From Ottelia alismoides (Eukaryota > Streptophyta > Magnoliopsida > Alismatales > Hydrocharitaceae), in assembly GCA_037367405.1 (NCBI GenBank), contig JAZKJV010005773.1:248001-312000 (forward strand): a stretch of 64,000 bases of DNA. Direction: 5' to 3'. The position numbers were made by a program, and so were the translations under genes. This document shows, one piece after another, positions 1-12,300 of the stretch (position 1 is the stretch's first letter; each line of letters opens with the position of its first letter). The notes under the pieces are model-generated. The model made no database searches and had not been told where the DNA came from. It worked only from the letters and a program-made list of their open reading frames with translations.

Positions 1-65
1 AGTATAGACAACAAGAGGAGACAGTGGAGGAGATCAAAAAATAGAAGAAACTCAGGGTGCACACC

Positions 66-320
66 CTACTATACTTAAGACAAAGTACGCCCTAATTATA
101 GAAGATTGACAAAAAGGGACGACACCTTTTTGGTAGAAAAAGAAAATATAAAAGGAAAAGAAGAAAAGAGATGAAGATGGAAGAAGAACACATCACTCCC
201 CCTATACTTAGGGTAAAAGAAGCCCTAAGTATAGGAAATAACAAGAGTAATTAAACGGAATGAAGAATGAACACTCGGCTCGTCCACCTCCCATACTTAG
301 GACAAAGTATGTCCTAAGTA
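66..320 (-). repeat. Hairpin / polypurine unit array of element A
   Basis: Three units contain inverted repeats. At 202-234 there is a perfect 12-bp stem (CTATACTTAGGG) with a 9-nt loop; at 294-320 a perfect 10-bp stem with a 7-nt loop; at 69-101 a decayed version. On the plus strand the two better units are preceded by C-rich tracts, so on the element's coding strand each hairpin is followed by a G-rich polypurine run, in the best case then TGATG. The same array occurs in element B at 51,770-52,160. Confidence 0.75.
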
Positions 321-479
321 AGGCACACACGAGAATGGGGTGAATGAGCAATATAGAAGATGGACGGAGATAGACAAGAGTGGATATACAACAGAGTGGA
401 TGCACATAGATCAAGAAGATCGAAAGAGAACCTTCTTGCGAGACCGCTGAGGAATGGATCTGGCACGGTGCAAGTCGAC

Positions 480-682
480 ATCATGGTCCTGAGATGACAC
501 TAACCGATTAGGGTCGACACGGTGAAGGTCCTTGGGGCCCTAGAGTGTGAAGGCACAGACGGATCAGTGGAAGAAGTATGACTAGGTCCGACCCTGGGTG
601 TCTCGTTGATGTCAAAGTGAAAAGGGACGAACTCATCAACATCGGAAAAAAGCGTAGTCAGAGTCATCCTGCAAGGTCTCAT
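480..682 (-). pseudogene. Frameshifted acidic tail of the element A ORF
   Basis: This short frame carries a third copy of the acidic motif DEFVPFHFDINET, which occurs twice just upstream in the 636-1724 ORF (as HESVPVNLDIDET and HEFVPFGFDIDET). It is best read as the continuation of that ORF after a one-base shift in the overlap at about 640-680. After the motif it becomes Ser/Thr/Pro-rich and ends. The corresponding tail of element B (52,131-52,637) has the same position and character. No catalytic domain is visible. Confidence 0.5.
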
Positions 683-1724
683 CTATGTCAAAACCAAAAG
701 GCACGAACTCATGAGTGGAAGTAGTCGAATCATGTTGGTCCTCTACAGTCTCAACTGGGTCATCCTTATAATCAAAAGGCCTGAATTCCTGAATAAAAGC
801 AACAAGATCAAATTCAACCTCGGTCTCATCAATATCTAAGTTGACAGGAACAGACTCATGAGTGAAAGTAGTCGAGTTGTGTCTATCTTGTCTAGTCTTT
901 GAATTTGACCTCCACTCAATAGTGTCAATCGTGTAAATCCCACGGATGTCATCAACGCATCGCCAATCACAGGAGGTAGAAACTCCGAGGTCTATGCTTT
1001 CCAAATTTTCCTCCTTAGAGAGGAATTCTCGGATCTCATCATCGGTCATAAAGAAAGTCTCTCTGATATCCTCATATAGATCATAGGCCTCAGGGTCAGC
1101 TAACACATGCACACTCTCATGGGATGCAGATCTCTGGTCGGTGGTCGGTGTGGTGATCAACACATCACTCATGACATCAGAATGGAAGAGAGTCTCTTCT
1201 GATCCATAATCAATAACGGCTCTCGCAGAGGCGAGAAAGGGCCGTCCTAGGATGATTGGAGGACACTCCACATGGGTAGAGGTCTTCATGGGCGATATGA
1301 TAAAATCAACATTATAACCCGTGCCCTGACTCAAGATGATAGCATTTCCAAGAATACCCTTCAGCCTCTTTATTGATCCATCAGCAAATTGTACTATCGT
1401 CTTGGTTTTCTTGAGAGGCCCAAGACGAATAGACTGTACCAGCGAGAAGGGTATTATATTAATCGATGCACCACAATCGTGGAGAGTGTTGTCACATAAA
1501 TGGTCAGAGATGGTGCAACTCACAAGAGGTGTGCCAGTGGTCCTTTTACTATAAGATGGACAATGGGCGATGGCCTGGGCAGTGGCCATGGTCAAGATAT
1601 GACGCTCAGATCTTCTCCCCCGCTTTCTCTTCTTGGGAAGAGGAGCAGATAAATTGGTCATGGCATTCTGAAGTGGGGCACGGATAATCTCATGAATGGT
1701 GACCATCACTTCGGGTTCAATCAA
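636..1724 (-). CDS. Retropepsin-like aspartic protease ORF with acidic tail (element A)
   Basis: The open frame is 362 residues. A basic stretch (KKRKRGRR, residues 31-38) precedes a retropepsin domain. The active-site loop reads DCGAS with the Asp at residue 83, followed by INIIP. The second landmark ILGRPFL is at residues 158-164, followed by a hydrophobic strand typical of Ty3/gypsy plant proteases. Residues from about 190 onward are acidic and include two copies of a motif ending in DIDET. The ATG chosen is the first in the open frame; the protein probably continues upstream into the gag-like N-terminus at 2,343. In retroelements this enzyme cuts Gag-Pol. The catalytic Asp is kept here, unlike in copy B. 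No reverse transcriptase follows within the visible 600 bp. Confidence 0.75.
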   Translation of the reverse strand: MIEPEVMVTIHEIIRAPLQNAMTNLSAPLPKKRKRGRRSERHILTMATAQAIAHCPSYSKRTTGTPLVSCTISDHLCDNTLHDCGASINIIPFSLVQSIRLGPLKKTKTIVQFADGSIKRLKGILGNAIILSQGTGYNVDFIISPMKTSTHVECPPIILGRPFLASARAVIDYGSEETLFHSDVMSDVLITTPTTDQRSASHESVHVLADPEAYDLYEDIRETFFMTDDEIREFLSKEENLESIDLGVSTSCDWRCVDDIRGIYTIDTIEWRSNSKTRQDRHNSTTFTHESVPVNLDIDETEVEFDLVAFIQEFRPFDYKDDPVETVEDQHDSTTSTHEFVPFGFDIDETLQDDSDYAFFRC

Positions 1725-2343
1725 TAATTTTTTTTAATTTTGGACCTCCTCCATACAAGGGAGAAGATCAAAATGAGCATATACATGAGGAATGCCAAGA
1801 ACAGTTTGTACAGTGGCATCCTTGGGGTCAAAGGTGGGACAGGGTATGAGTGAATGTGTGGGTGAATGTTCTGGCATATGGTACCTCTCCTCACAGTTTG
1901 ACTCGATCATGTGTCTCCCGAAATCTTTTTATATTTTTGAACTTTTCACATTTTTTTGTATTTTGGGATATTGCAAGCTCTCATGATAATCATCAAATGA
2001 ATCCATATAGTCAGATCGTGAAGCATCCATATGTGTCTTATTTAGTCAAGTGAGGTCGTCAATCCTCGGATTCATTTGCTCCATGAACTGGGTCAAGGTC
2101 TCAAGTGTGGACATCATGAGAGGTGACTCCAACATATCAGTCTCGGGTGGATGTGAAGGTGGAAAATATGAAGGTAGAGGTCGATGTGGATAAGAGTCTG
2201 AGTCCTGATAATGTGGTTGAGGCGGGTATGTACAAAAATCAGAAAAAAATAGGAGGGGGATTCTCTTGATAAAAGGGAGGTGGACCAGTTGGAGGGTACG
2301 AGGGGTGTGTGAAATTTGGATAAAAATCGCTCGAGGGGTCCAT
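1725..2343 (-). pseudogene. Proline-rich gag-like N-terminus of element A
   Basis: An ATG at 2,343-2,341 opens a frame beginning MDPSSDFYPNF and rich in Pro, Tyr and Phe. It is broken by a stop/frameshift near 2,240. A Pro/Ser/His-rich stretch and a short amphipathic segment (STLETLTQFMEQMNPRI, about 2,050-2,115) follow. That segment matches one in element B (STLETLNQVMEHMNSRI, 53,690-53,884). Further frame breaks follow before the protease ORF. No CCHC knuckle or retrotransposon capsid domain is visible in this roughly 200-codon interval. A nucleic-acid or self-assembly role for the short helix is possible but not shown. Confidence 0.5.
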
Positions 2344-3692
2344 CTCTAAAACAAAAGGAGATAATTGTCAGGAGAGCACGATGGTCAAATCAAAAGAGTG
2401 AAGAAAAAGGCATAAATGCGTAGAGTGGATTTAGAATGCATACAAGCAATCACAATCAAAACTCATACAGAACAAACCCTCAATTCACCTACTCAACTCG
2501 GTGAAGATCGCAATTGTGGTGTTTTTATCTTGTCTATTTTAGAGTTAGGTGATAAGTCAAAATTTGTGCACACTTAAGAGGCTGAATAGGATTTGGGCAC
2601 TAGTCCTTAGGGTGTACGCGAGCAAGTAAAAGCGAAGACAATGAGGGGATTACTCGCCCCAAGATAAGGTTTTTCTTTTTAGTCAATTTTAGTGTCAAGT
2701 AATAATAGCAGTCCCAATTTTATTTAGTTATCACTTTTTTTTGGATTTTTTAGTGAAAAATGCACACACCTATCAAGGAGTCAATTCCTTTAAGCACCTA
2801 GGTTGCCACAATCAGAGGGAGAGTCGGAAAAGCAATGAAAGTGGCAAATCTATGATGTATATTAAAGCATAAATGCTCACCTTGCCTCCAAGACTCTACA
2901 TGCAAGGATGCCCAGCAGAGTTGAAACCTTTCTATATGCAATGCAAGCCAATGAAATCGCCCTAGGATGAGAAACTGCTATTAGCATGAAGAACAAGATG
3001 TTAAACATCTAGAAGAGAGATCCAAAGATCCGGTCTTGGAAGTGCATCGGTGTCCGCCACAACGGATCCTATAAGCGTTGTATAGCACTTCTCTCGACGC
3101 ACGATCTCTAATCCAAATAAGAAGCAATTAGATTTTGACTAGATCCAAACGTAGACGATAGGCACAGACAAATACAATTAGGTGTTTGGACCTAAGACTA
3201 ACGACAAGCAGTTCCTATAACTAAGCTTTTAATCACATAAAAGAAATAAAATAAAATCAAGAAACAAATGGAAAAAAATATGAATAAAACCGACAAAACC
3301 GTGGTGAGTCCCCAAGTGAGCAAATACTTGGAAATTTGGCCTGAATGACTAGAATCCAGAGTACATGTATTAGTACAAATAATAAGGGTCTCTCTCTCAC
3401 TGTAAATTACAAAAATAATTACAATAAAACAAAATGCTGAAAATGTGACAGTCTTCTCAAGTCCTCCAAGCCTCCTTTGATGCTAGGTCAAAATCTCACA
3501 CTGCCTTCACGTGGGTGCATAGGTGCCTTGGGTGAAGAGCACCTCCCTCTATCCGTAGTACCTCGCACGAAGTCAACAAGAGAGGAGGTTAGACATCTCA
3601 AACAATTATATCAAAAATAAAGAACATAAATGAAGCACAAAAATAGGGAAATAATCACAATCAATCAAAAAATCGATCTATGTGTTGTTTCT
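2344..3692 (-). other. Untranslated leader of element A
   Basis: This lies between the primer site and the first ATG. I see no ORF of interest. Blocks near 2,480-2,640 and 3,020-3,130 resemble the leader of the neighbouring copy at 7,990-8,110 and 8,750-8,860, including a GATCTCT/TGCC(A)CAA stretch. That supports common ancestry of the two internal regions. Confidence 0.6.
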
Positions 3693-3709
3693 CCCCTGTA
3701 ATGGTGCCA
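3693..3709 (-). other. Primer-binding site, tRNA-Asp type (element A)
   Basis: The minus strand reads TGGCACCATTACAGGGG, a decayed version of the tRNA-Asp(GUC) complement TGGCGCCGTTGCCGGGG. It sits 2 nt inside the LTR end. The differences are mostly C/T or G/A changes expected from loss of methylated cytosines. Confidence 0.7.
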
Positions 3710-3711
3710 TC

Positions 3712-6700
3712 TAATAAAGCGAAAAATCGAGAGGTCTTGTGTTCCACACAAGGCGGTAACACAATCGTCGAGTTGACCACACGAAATCTGGATTAAAACA
3801 ACAATTGACCAACAACAATTGATCAAACAATGAAAAGCAGATGTAGAGTTAAAATTTATTATAACTCTAAAAAAGATGTGTATAATGCAAGTAGTTTAGA
3901 GTGTCGAACACAGGGAACAAGAAGGACAGATCGAGGCAAAAATGCTCAGAAATGAGTGTGATGTATTTGTCTATAAATGTGCTATTTTTTATGGGTTTTC
4001 GATTTTATACTTTTTATTTAATTTTTACCTTTGTTTTTTTATTTTGATTTTTAATATTCTTATTTTATATTTTATTTTTATATTTTATATTTTTATCTTT
4101 CCTTTTTCTTTTAATAGAATATAAATCTATAAAGAGGGTATATATACAATATAGGTAAGAGAGAGATAATTTAAATATAAAAAATGGTAAAAATAAGAAA
4201 AATATAGAAAATAAAATCTTTTTGGGTTTTCTAATATTTTTTACTATTTTCCTAATTTTTTAAGTTATTTTGCTAATTTTTAGAGATTTTTAAAATAAAA
4301 ATTACTCAAAATAGGGAATACAATAAATACTTGAAATCAAAATGTAGAAGAAAAATGTCAATAAGTGTCAAAAATTATCCAAATTAATTTTTATATAAAG
4401 ATAATAATAAAAAAATTCAGAAATAGAAATTATATTTTTGTGATTTTTTTATTGTTTTTTATATTTTTATAGAGGATTCAGGGGTTTTTCAATTCTTATG
4501 TGTTTTCTTTTATATTTTTTAATGGTGTTTGGTCTGAAGTTGTAAAATACGTAAATAAATATAAAATATATTTTTTGGAATTTTTCAAAAAGGTTTTCTA
4601 TTTTTATGTATTTTCTACTGTAAACAAAGCAAGAAAGGGTTATTTTTAATTTTTTATTAATAAAAAAACTTCAAAAATAATAAAAAATAAAATTTGGCGT
4701 GAAAGCACAATGCAACAGGAAGCTATGGCTATTTTTTGGATTTTTTAGAGGTTTATAGATGCATGAAATAAATACAGAAATAAAGAGAAACTACATTACT
4801 AGCAAGGGCATATATGTAAGTAACCAGACAACCAGGGGCCACAGTGCAATTTTCAAAGAAAGTTATAACGCAATAAAAATATTCTTGGGCCAATCAGAAA
4901 TAGCCATAAGCCTAGGCCCTTCTCTGCAAAAATTCCACAGCTCACATGTAGAAACACATGAACCAATGGTAGGGACTTCAACGCAAATATTAAAAAACCT
5001 GAGGGCCATATTGCAATTTTCCCAACAAATTATAACTTAAATGTCCAAAATTCCAACCAAACACAAATAACTATAACCTGTAAGGGTCTGGATGCAAAAT
5101 ATCCAGAGTTCGTCAGCCTACGTGGCAGTAGATGCAAATATAAATAAAAATAATGGGGGGGTTCGAATGCAAATATTACGAAACAATCAAAACTGCAGAT
5201 GAATGTTTAGGTACGAAATATATATTAAAAAATAGAGGAGGGGTGTCGACGCAAAATACCCCTTTAAGGTACGATTCGACGACCGCTACTTCTTCACTTA
5301 AGCCATGTGTCGGGTCCACACGCCTCAATGATGGTTCGGACCGGCGGCTCAGATTAGATCATCTGGGGAGAATCGACGGCTCTGAGCATCACTTATCGGA
5401 CGGCCGCTGGAGCACTGGAAGAACGGATTGCAATCGGACGGTAGGCGACCAGGCTCGATGAACTTCTGAAGAACTTGTCTCTGGCGAGATTTGATTCACT
5501 ATTGTGCGCGGCTCTAGCCACCTACATGCCTGACGACGGTTGCTCCTCGTTCCTACTGCAGCTCCGCACCTTCTAGGGGCTTCAAAAATGGCAGGAGACC
5601 ATTGTAGATGCTCCGGAGCTCCAAGCTTCTCAAGTCGACCTGGAAAAGGTTCTTCGACAAAATCGGGCCCCCAATGGGGCTTTTGGCGCCTAGTCCCAGC
5701 AAGGTAAGCTCAGGTACAACAAAAAAGGAAAGTCCCATGGCTAGCAGAGGCAGAATAGAGGTAGAATAATGCGGGTGGGAGCTTGTCGGAGCAAAGCTCC
5801 GGCTAATGGAGACAAAGGGGTTAGGTGATTAATAGATAAGAACAATGTAGTCAATTAACTTAGGGACGAAAAATGCAAAAAAAATAAGAAGAACAAGTGA
5901 CTTCAAATGGCGTAGAGCTGTGAAGCAAGGACCTCACGACGGCGAGGGCACCAGAGATGGTGGGCAAGGCTCCTTCCTTTCTTTTTCCGCGCTGTGAAGG
6001 ACGGTGAAGCGCCTCCTGTCATGAGGGCTAGACCTAGATGTCCTCCGAGGGGTCTTAAACGGGAAAAAATCCAAGCAAACCCGTAAAAATGGGGTGAAGG
6101 TGTATTTACAGGCGAGTGAAGGAGTGAGCTAAGGGGGCAGGTCACGGGTTCATCGATCGAGATCAATACTAGGACAAGGCCTGGCAAGAATCTAGGATCT
6201 ACAGTGGACAAATCTCAAGAGGGTCATATCCTTCTCGAGCAATGCATTTTGCATGAAAAGTGCAAGAAAGATGACCAAAAACATGATCTGTGAGAATGGT
6301 GGAGATAGCAGACGTACAATTGATGATGCAGCAAAAAGATCGAGGTGTATCCGGTGCATCGATGATCTAATCCTTGATATAATGCTTGGGCTTATATGGT
6401 GTTTGTACAGGGGATCTTTCTTATGAAGGGTAAAAGTCTCATCGAACGATGTATCGGGCATGAAAATATCGAGAAAGGAGGCAAAAACGTGATTCTGACA
6501 CAGGTATGGGGTGGGTCAAAGTGTTGACCCTCGGTCAACCCTCTGCGCCCCCTGGTTGGTCCATGTGGACCAACCAGGAAAAAACTTAAGGAAATGATTT
6601 AAAAATCAATAAAAATAATAATTGATTTTATTAATTTTAGGTTATAACAAAAAAATATTTGTTATTTTATGAGGAATTTTATTCTGATTTTTATTTATTT

Positions 6701-7713
6701 TTTTGAGGTAATTAATTACAAGTACCTTTTAAGACTATATATAGGTATATTTATCTATATATTTTAATCTTTTATTTTTATTTTTTATATCTAATTTTAT
6801 TAATTAAATTTAGCATTTTATATATTTATAACTTAATTTTATACACTTAAATATATTTTTATTTTATTTTTCAGATGTATTATGTACAATTAAATGAATA
6901 GTTGTATTAGTTATACAAGTATAGTTGTAGGTATTTTACCTAGGTTTTCTCTTTAGTTATTTTATTTTGATGCTTTATTTATGATTTTATTCATTTTTTA
7001 GTATGTACATACACTATAAATAATATTTACAAAATTATAAAAAATAATGAATAATAAATAAAATGGATATTTTAATTGGTACAAGTATACAATAGGGGTC
7101 CAAAATCTAACTTTCACACTGTAACTCCAAAAAATATGAAACTACATTCATTAAATAGCTTATTAAAAGTTATATACAATTAAAGGTGATTTTGATATAT
7201 TTTGAGTTTTATTTGAGAGATATGGCTGTGGGAAGTTGGGGTTTTGGAATTTTATCCAGATCATATCTTTTTACCTGTGATTATTTTTGTGTGAAATCAA
7301 TTTTGTATTTTTCTATATTTTATTATCTACAACTTTCATGTACAAAGTTTCCTTATTTGAAGTATAAAAAGTGGAACTAAAAAAAGGTCCCAAAATGAAG
7401 GAAAATGAATAAAATAGAAGCAGAATTTATTATATTTTGGCCTTTATCTCCCCCTACTTTATTCCTTGTCGACCTAGTCATCTAGATGCCTAGGTCTGGA
7501 GGTTTCGAGTCATAAAAAATTTTCAATATTTTATTCTTTTTTTTTTCTTTTATTTACTCTATAATTTTGTCTTTAAAAACGGTATATTTTATACACTATT
7601 TGCACAATAATGCATGAATGATAAAATGCATGAATTAAGGCTATTTACACACATTTACTAGGGTTTTTAAGGCCAAAATGATAGAATAAAGATAATGAAA
7701 CGGAGATTCATCA
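3712..7713 (-). repeat. 5' LTR of element A (about 4.0 kb)
   Basis: The outer end (7,713, minus strand) starts TGATGAATCTCC; the inner end reads ...CGCTTTATTA, a mutated TCATCA. Internal order matches the LTRs at 9,361, 29,257 and 47,116: an AT-rich low-complexity half (3,940-4,720), a GC-rich zone with repeated ACGG motifs (5,270-5,760), then a short conserved block near 7,450-7,540 containing CCCCCTACTTTATTCCT. Small ORFs inside have no recognisable domain and are not annotated. The LTR is longer than its relatives, so internal insertions are likely. Confidence 0.7.
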
Positions 7714-9338
7714 ACCATCTCGTGGGTCTCTGCAGGCAAAAGACCCCAACTCAGATGTTGTCAAATGAACAAATATTTGTGTTGGAATCTACTCGGGCAC
7801 CTCAGGACTGGAAGAAGGGTGGTCGAGGGGGAACAGGGTGGAATCGAACTCGGGTTTAGAGAGAGGGTCTAGGCTCTCCAAAACCTGCCTAGATGAATGG
7901 GGCAGAGTGCTCGAAAGCGGTGCTACCAAAGGCTGCCTAAGAGACCTCCGGTCCATCATTGTGATCTAGAAGAAGTGCGGATGGGATCTGGTAACAAACA
8001 AGATCAGTAGTAAACCCCCATTCACCTACGTAACGCGAAGCTGATGACCGTGAAGGTTAGGTCATTTATCTTGTCAATTTTATTTAGGTGATAATTCAGT
8101 CTCACAGAGCGATTAAGCAAGTTGTTGGGAACACTATGCTCCTGAGAGACTGGGCTCCCAAAGCTAGATCTTTCCCAGCAAGTACAAGTTGCGGAACGTT
8201 TACCGGCTACCCAATCAACTCACTTTGTTAAGGATATTTCGACCCACTTTATCGGAGACCGGAGCGATTCTTACTGGAGAACGACTAGCCTCAGGACCAG
8301 TAGACAAACAAGACTTCAGGTGTGGCTCTAGCCTAGTGTGTGTGTGTGTCACTCTCTCGCGCAAGCAAACCAAAAAATGAGGGGATGACTCTCCCAAGAT
8401 AGATTTTTAAGCAAGGTGTCTTTAAGGATCATGTTTGATTAGTGGTCTCAATTTTATGATTTCTCTTTTTATGGTTCTTTTCAGTAGTAAACAAACGACT
8501 AACAAGTTTTTTGATCTCCTGATTATTTTAAAGTCCAAAAACAGGGAGAGAAGTCGAAAAAGTCGATGCGCGATCAAAACTTATGATGCATGCAAAGTCA
8601 AAAATGCATACCTGACACCAGCACTCTACATGCACGGTGATCCACACATAAATTAAAGACGTAATTTAAACTAATCTAATTAATGCAAGAATAAAACAAC
8701 CATAGATGAGCAATTTCTAACACGACGAATAATAGTTAATTGATTATAAAGAGAGAGATCAGTGTCCGATCTCTGATGCCGATTGGTGCCTGCCACAATG
8801 TATCCCGCATGCACTGTATACAACCTCTAGCGGCATGTGATCTCTCACTCAATCAGATTAACTTTTAATTATAATTTTTATTAATGTCCGATTACGAATC
8901 TATAGGTGCAGGAAAGATATTAGGGTTGGGCCTTAATTATTTATGTTGCAATCAAAGAAATTCTTAAATCGAGGGGTCAAATTCTTCGAGAACCAAAGGA
9001 AAGAAAATGTGAAGAGAACAAAACTGGTAAAAAACCGTGATGAGGTCCCTCGAGCACATCAGTTCTCAGCGAAATAGACCCCGCTATGCCAAGTATCCAT
9101 GAAAGGGTCTGAGTGTCCCTGTGTTATTACAATAATAATAATGTATTGGAAAATAAAAATACTCTATCCTATATAACTAATTTTCTACTAGCCTCAGTTA
9201 CGCTTGTCAAAAGCTGAAACGTCCTCGGGCAGTCCCCTCGCACAAAAATGAAAGCAAAGAGAATGTCAGAAAAACAGTAATATAAAGTAGAGACAAAAAT
9301 AAGAATAAAAAGAAATCTGAAAGGACTACTAAGCCGTG
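7714..9338 (-). mobile_element. Leader region of a second Athila-like element, cut by element A
   Basis: This 1.6-kb segment follows the primer site at 9,339-9,357 on the minus strand. It resembles the leader of element A (about 2,480-3,130) in several blocks. It stops at 7,713, where the outer end of element A's LTR begins. No polypurine tract is visible at that junction, so the simplest reading is that element A inserted into this element. No coding region is recognisable. Confidence 0.55.
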
Positions 9339-9357
9339 ATCCCCAGCAACGGCGCCA
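9339..9357 (-). other. Primer-binding site, tRNA-Asp type
   Basis: The minus strand reads TGGCGCCGTTGCTGGGGAT, matching the 3' end of plant tRNA-Asp(GUC) at all but one position. It begins 3 nt inside the LTR end at 9,361. A tRNA-Asp primer is characteristic of Athila/Tat-type Ty3/gypsy elements. Confidence 0.9.
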
Positions 9358-9360
9358 TTC

Positions 9361-12300
9361 TGATGAGCGACTGACCGACTAGGGTTAAATCTCAAAAATA
9401 ATCACGAGTCATTGTGACCCCAATTAGCCAATGAGACTCAACAAGTAAATAAGAGAACCACTCAGATAAATCAGTCACATCGCACAATATAATGCCAGTG
9501 GTCTCCACTATTTATTTAACCCGGTAAAGCGACCAAGGTTGAAAATAAGGAGCACAGAAATGTACGAAGTAGTCGAAAATCATATGAATAAAAACATATT
9601 TTTATGGTTTTTAATTTTTATAATTTTTTATATTTTCAAAATAAGAAAATAAATAAGCAAGCAAGGCCAAAAACTAGTTTCAACCATTATTATGAAGACT
9701 AAAAATGCTCAAAAATTACAAATAAAATATTCAGATATTTTTGATAATTTTATGGGATTTTTACAATTTTTATATGATTTTGTAAAAATCAAACAATACC
9801 AACACAGTTAACTAATATTCAACATGGACTAAAAGGAAAGTTTAAAATAGTAAAAATGCCTTGCTGTCTTGGTAATGATTTTTATGAACAAGAAAATAAA
9901 AATATCTAACTACATCAAATGAAATCCTTTTTTTAGAATTTTAGATGATTTTTATCAGTTTTTGAGTCTTTTGTAATTTTTAGGGGATTTTGCAATGATT
10001 TGTAAGGAGAAAATGGTACTGGAATTAAAGTATACAACACTATTTTTTTGTAATTTTTAAATCTATTCTTATAATTTTTATGTATTTAATAAAAATAGAC
10101 ATGGCTCTTTTTTATGGTTCTTGATTTTTAAAAAATAAGAAATAAAACTAAATTAATTCACAAAAATTTCCATAAATATTATGTCTTAGCAGAAGCTAAC
10201 TGTAATTTTTATGGAATTTTTTGAGTTGATTTAGCAATTAATTGATTAAAAACAAAGTACAAAGAAACATGGACCTACTTGCAATGATGTGAACATTTTA
10301 GGGCCAAAATATAACACAATTAAAAGCTAAGGGTCCTGATCTGCAAATTAGCCAGTCAAAGACACGCACAACACGTGACATAGGCTCAAAGGGGAATAAA
10401 TGCAAATACAAAAAAGTTCCCTTTCAAAATGTAACATCCATGAAGTACAAGGAATATAATGCAAATAAACCATCGAGCACGTGGAACTACACGTGAGTTC
10501 AGCTCAACTAGACTGAAATGCAAGTACTCAAAGTTCGATGTCCAAACTGTAAATTAATTAAACTACAACTTTATTTGATGGACTAAATAGCTACGTAAAA
10601 AAGTGTGAGGGTAGAAGCAAAATATACCCCTACTAGGGCACGTGGCGCAAGCGGAAGATGTAGTGGTCATACCACCTATTGATCTGACGGTGCAGAAGGT
10701 GTTGCGGACATATGGTTGGATCTGGCGTTGCTGATCTGATCTAACAGCCGCAACTGCTTTCTGTCGGGCGGCTATGATGCAATCTGGCAGGAGGCATAGG
10801 GATCCAACGACAGACGAGGATGCAGTAAGAATGGACTCCATGTGAACTTCGATCGGTGATTGGGGGAGATCCACCGAGCTGATAAGTTCACCAAAGAGGG
10901 CTGGAGCATGGTAGAGGTACTCCACGTCTGATGGCGAGCTCTGATGTGAAGGAGGACGACTTGATGGCCATCGCAATGGAGGTGCATCTGGAGCTGCTTC
11001 GCCTGAGTAGTCGAGGGCCAAATTAGGGTCTACCGCGTGATCCAGGACCTGCAATGGGAATGCCACTCGAAGGCGTAGCTCCGGCGAGGATTATTGCTTG
11101 GCGAAACACAAAGAAACGAGGGTGTATGGAGGTTGATCTCCGGCGATGATGGTAGACGGAGACCTGGGCCTTATCCTCAACCTAATGGTTGAGCCTAAGG
11201 ATGATCAGGCTGTGGTGTAAGATGAAGGGCGATGAGTAGGTTCGATCGGAACAGATGCGTACGGATATCGAGGCTCCAACCAACTGGCCAGAGTGAGTGA
11301 ATGTGTGGCGGTGCAAAGTGGAACGATTGACTCGAACAAGGAATAAAGGAGAAAAAAGTGCTACCTGAAGGTCTGGATGGACTTCTGAGCTTCAAGCGAT
11401 GATGGTCGTCGAGGTGATGGCCTCAATCAAGCTGTGGAAGGTTGGGAGGATAAACACGGTGGTGCTCGCTGGACACGTAGCTGAACTGCGTGAACACACC
11501 ACCAAGCTTCGATCACAAGAGGTCCTCCGGCAGCTGTCACTCAACCAAAGGTGTCTAGGGGTGGAAGAAGGGGCGAGGCACGAGATGTAGTGCTGGGTAG
11601 GAGAAGGAGACAATTTATAGGCTTCCCAGGAGGATGAGAAGATCGGGCGAGAGCACACAAACCTAGGAAGATCCGCGCCTTGTTAGGGATCCGCAAAGGT
11701 CATGGATCCTAGGAGAAGGCTTGGGCAAATAATCATGTCAAGAAGAGGCGAGACCCGACCGGGAAAAATGGGAGAAAACACTCCAGCGAGAGAAGTCAGG
11801 TCAGGTCTTCCATGGAAGAGGGCGTCGACCGGAGGTCAACACCTGATCCCCACCAATCAGAAAAAGGAGATTTACAAAATATTTACAAAATCAATAAAAA
11901 ATAGTAAATGACTTTAAAATAAAAAGTGTATAAAATGAAAAATGTTTATTAATTTTCAAACTATTTTTATGTGATTTTTAAATTTTTTTATGAAAAATAA
12001 ATTAGTTTATATACATTATATAGAATTATATATATGTATAATATACATATGTATTTTGCATAATTATTTTTATTTCGTTATTTTTACACAAATACCCCAA
12101 TTTTATATTTTAATTATTTTCAACATGTTTTTAGGGGTACAAAATAATTTTATTTATTTTTATGATCTATTTATAGGTATGGAATAAATAGAGAGTGAGA
12201 CATATATACATGTATTTTATATAAATGAGAAAGGATATTATTTTTATTTTTATTTTATTTTTATGATTTTTATTTAATTTTTGTTTTACATTTAGAAATA

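Larger units (their letters stand above)
1..7713 (-). mobile_element. Element A: non-autonomous Athila-like LTR retrotransposon, 5' part
   Basis: Read on the minus strand the order is 5' LTR (7,713-3,712), tRNA-Asp primer site (3,709-3,693), long leader, proline-rich gag-like N-terminus (from 2,343), retropepsin ORF (1,724-636), acidic tail and a hairpin array (320-66). The 3' part lies beyond the left edge. The same order recurs in element B at 47,116-53,925, so this is a family architecture and not a one-off deletion. No capsid-like gag domain is visible between the N-terminus and the protease. Assignment to the Athila lineage rests on the primer site, LTR length and protease type. Non-autonomy is inferred from copy B. 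Confidence 0.7.
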
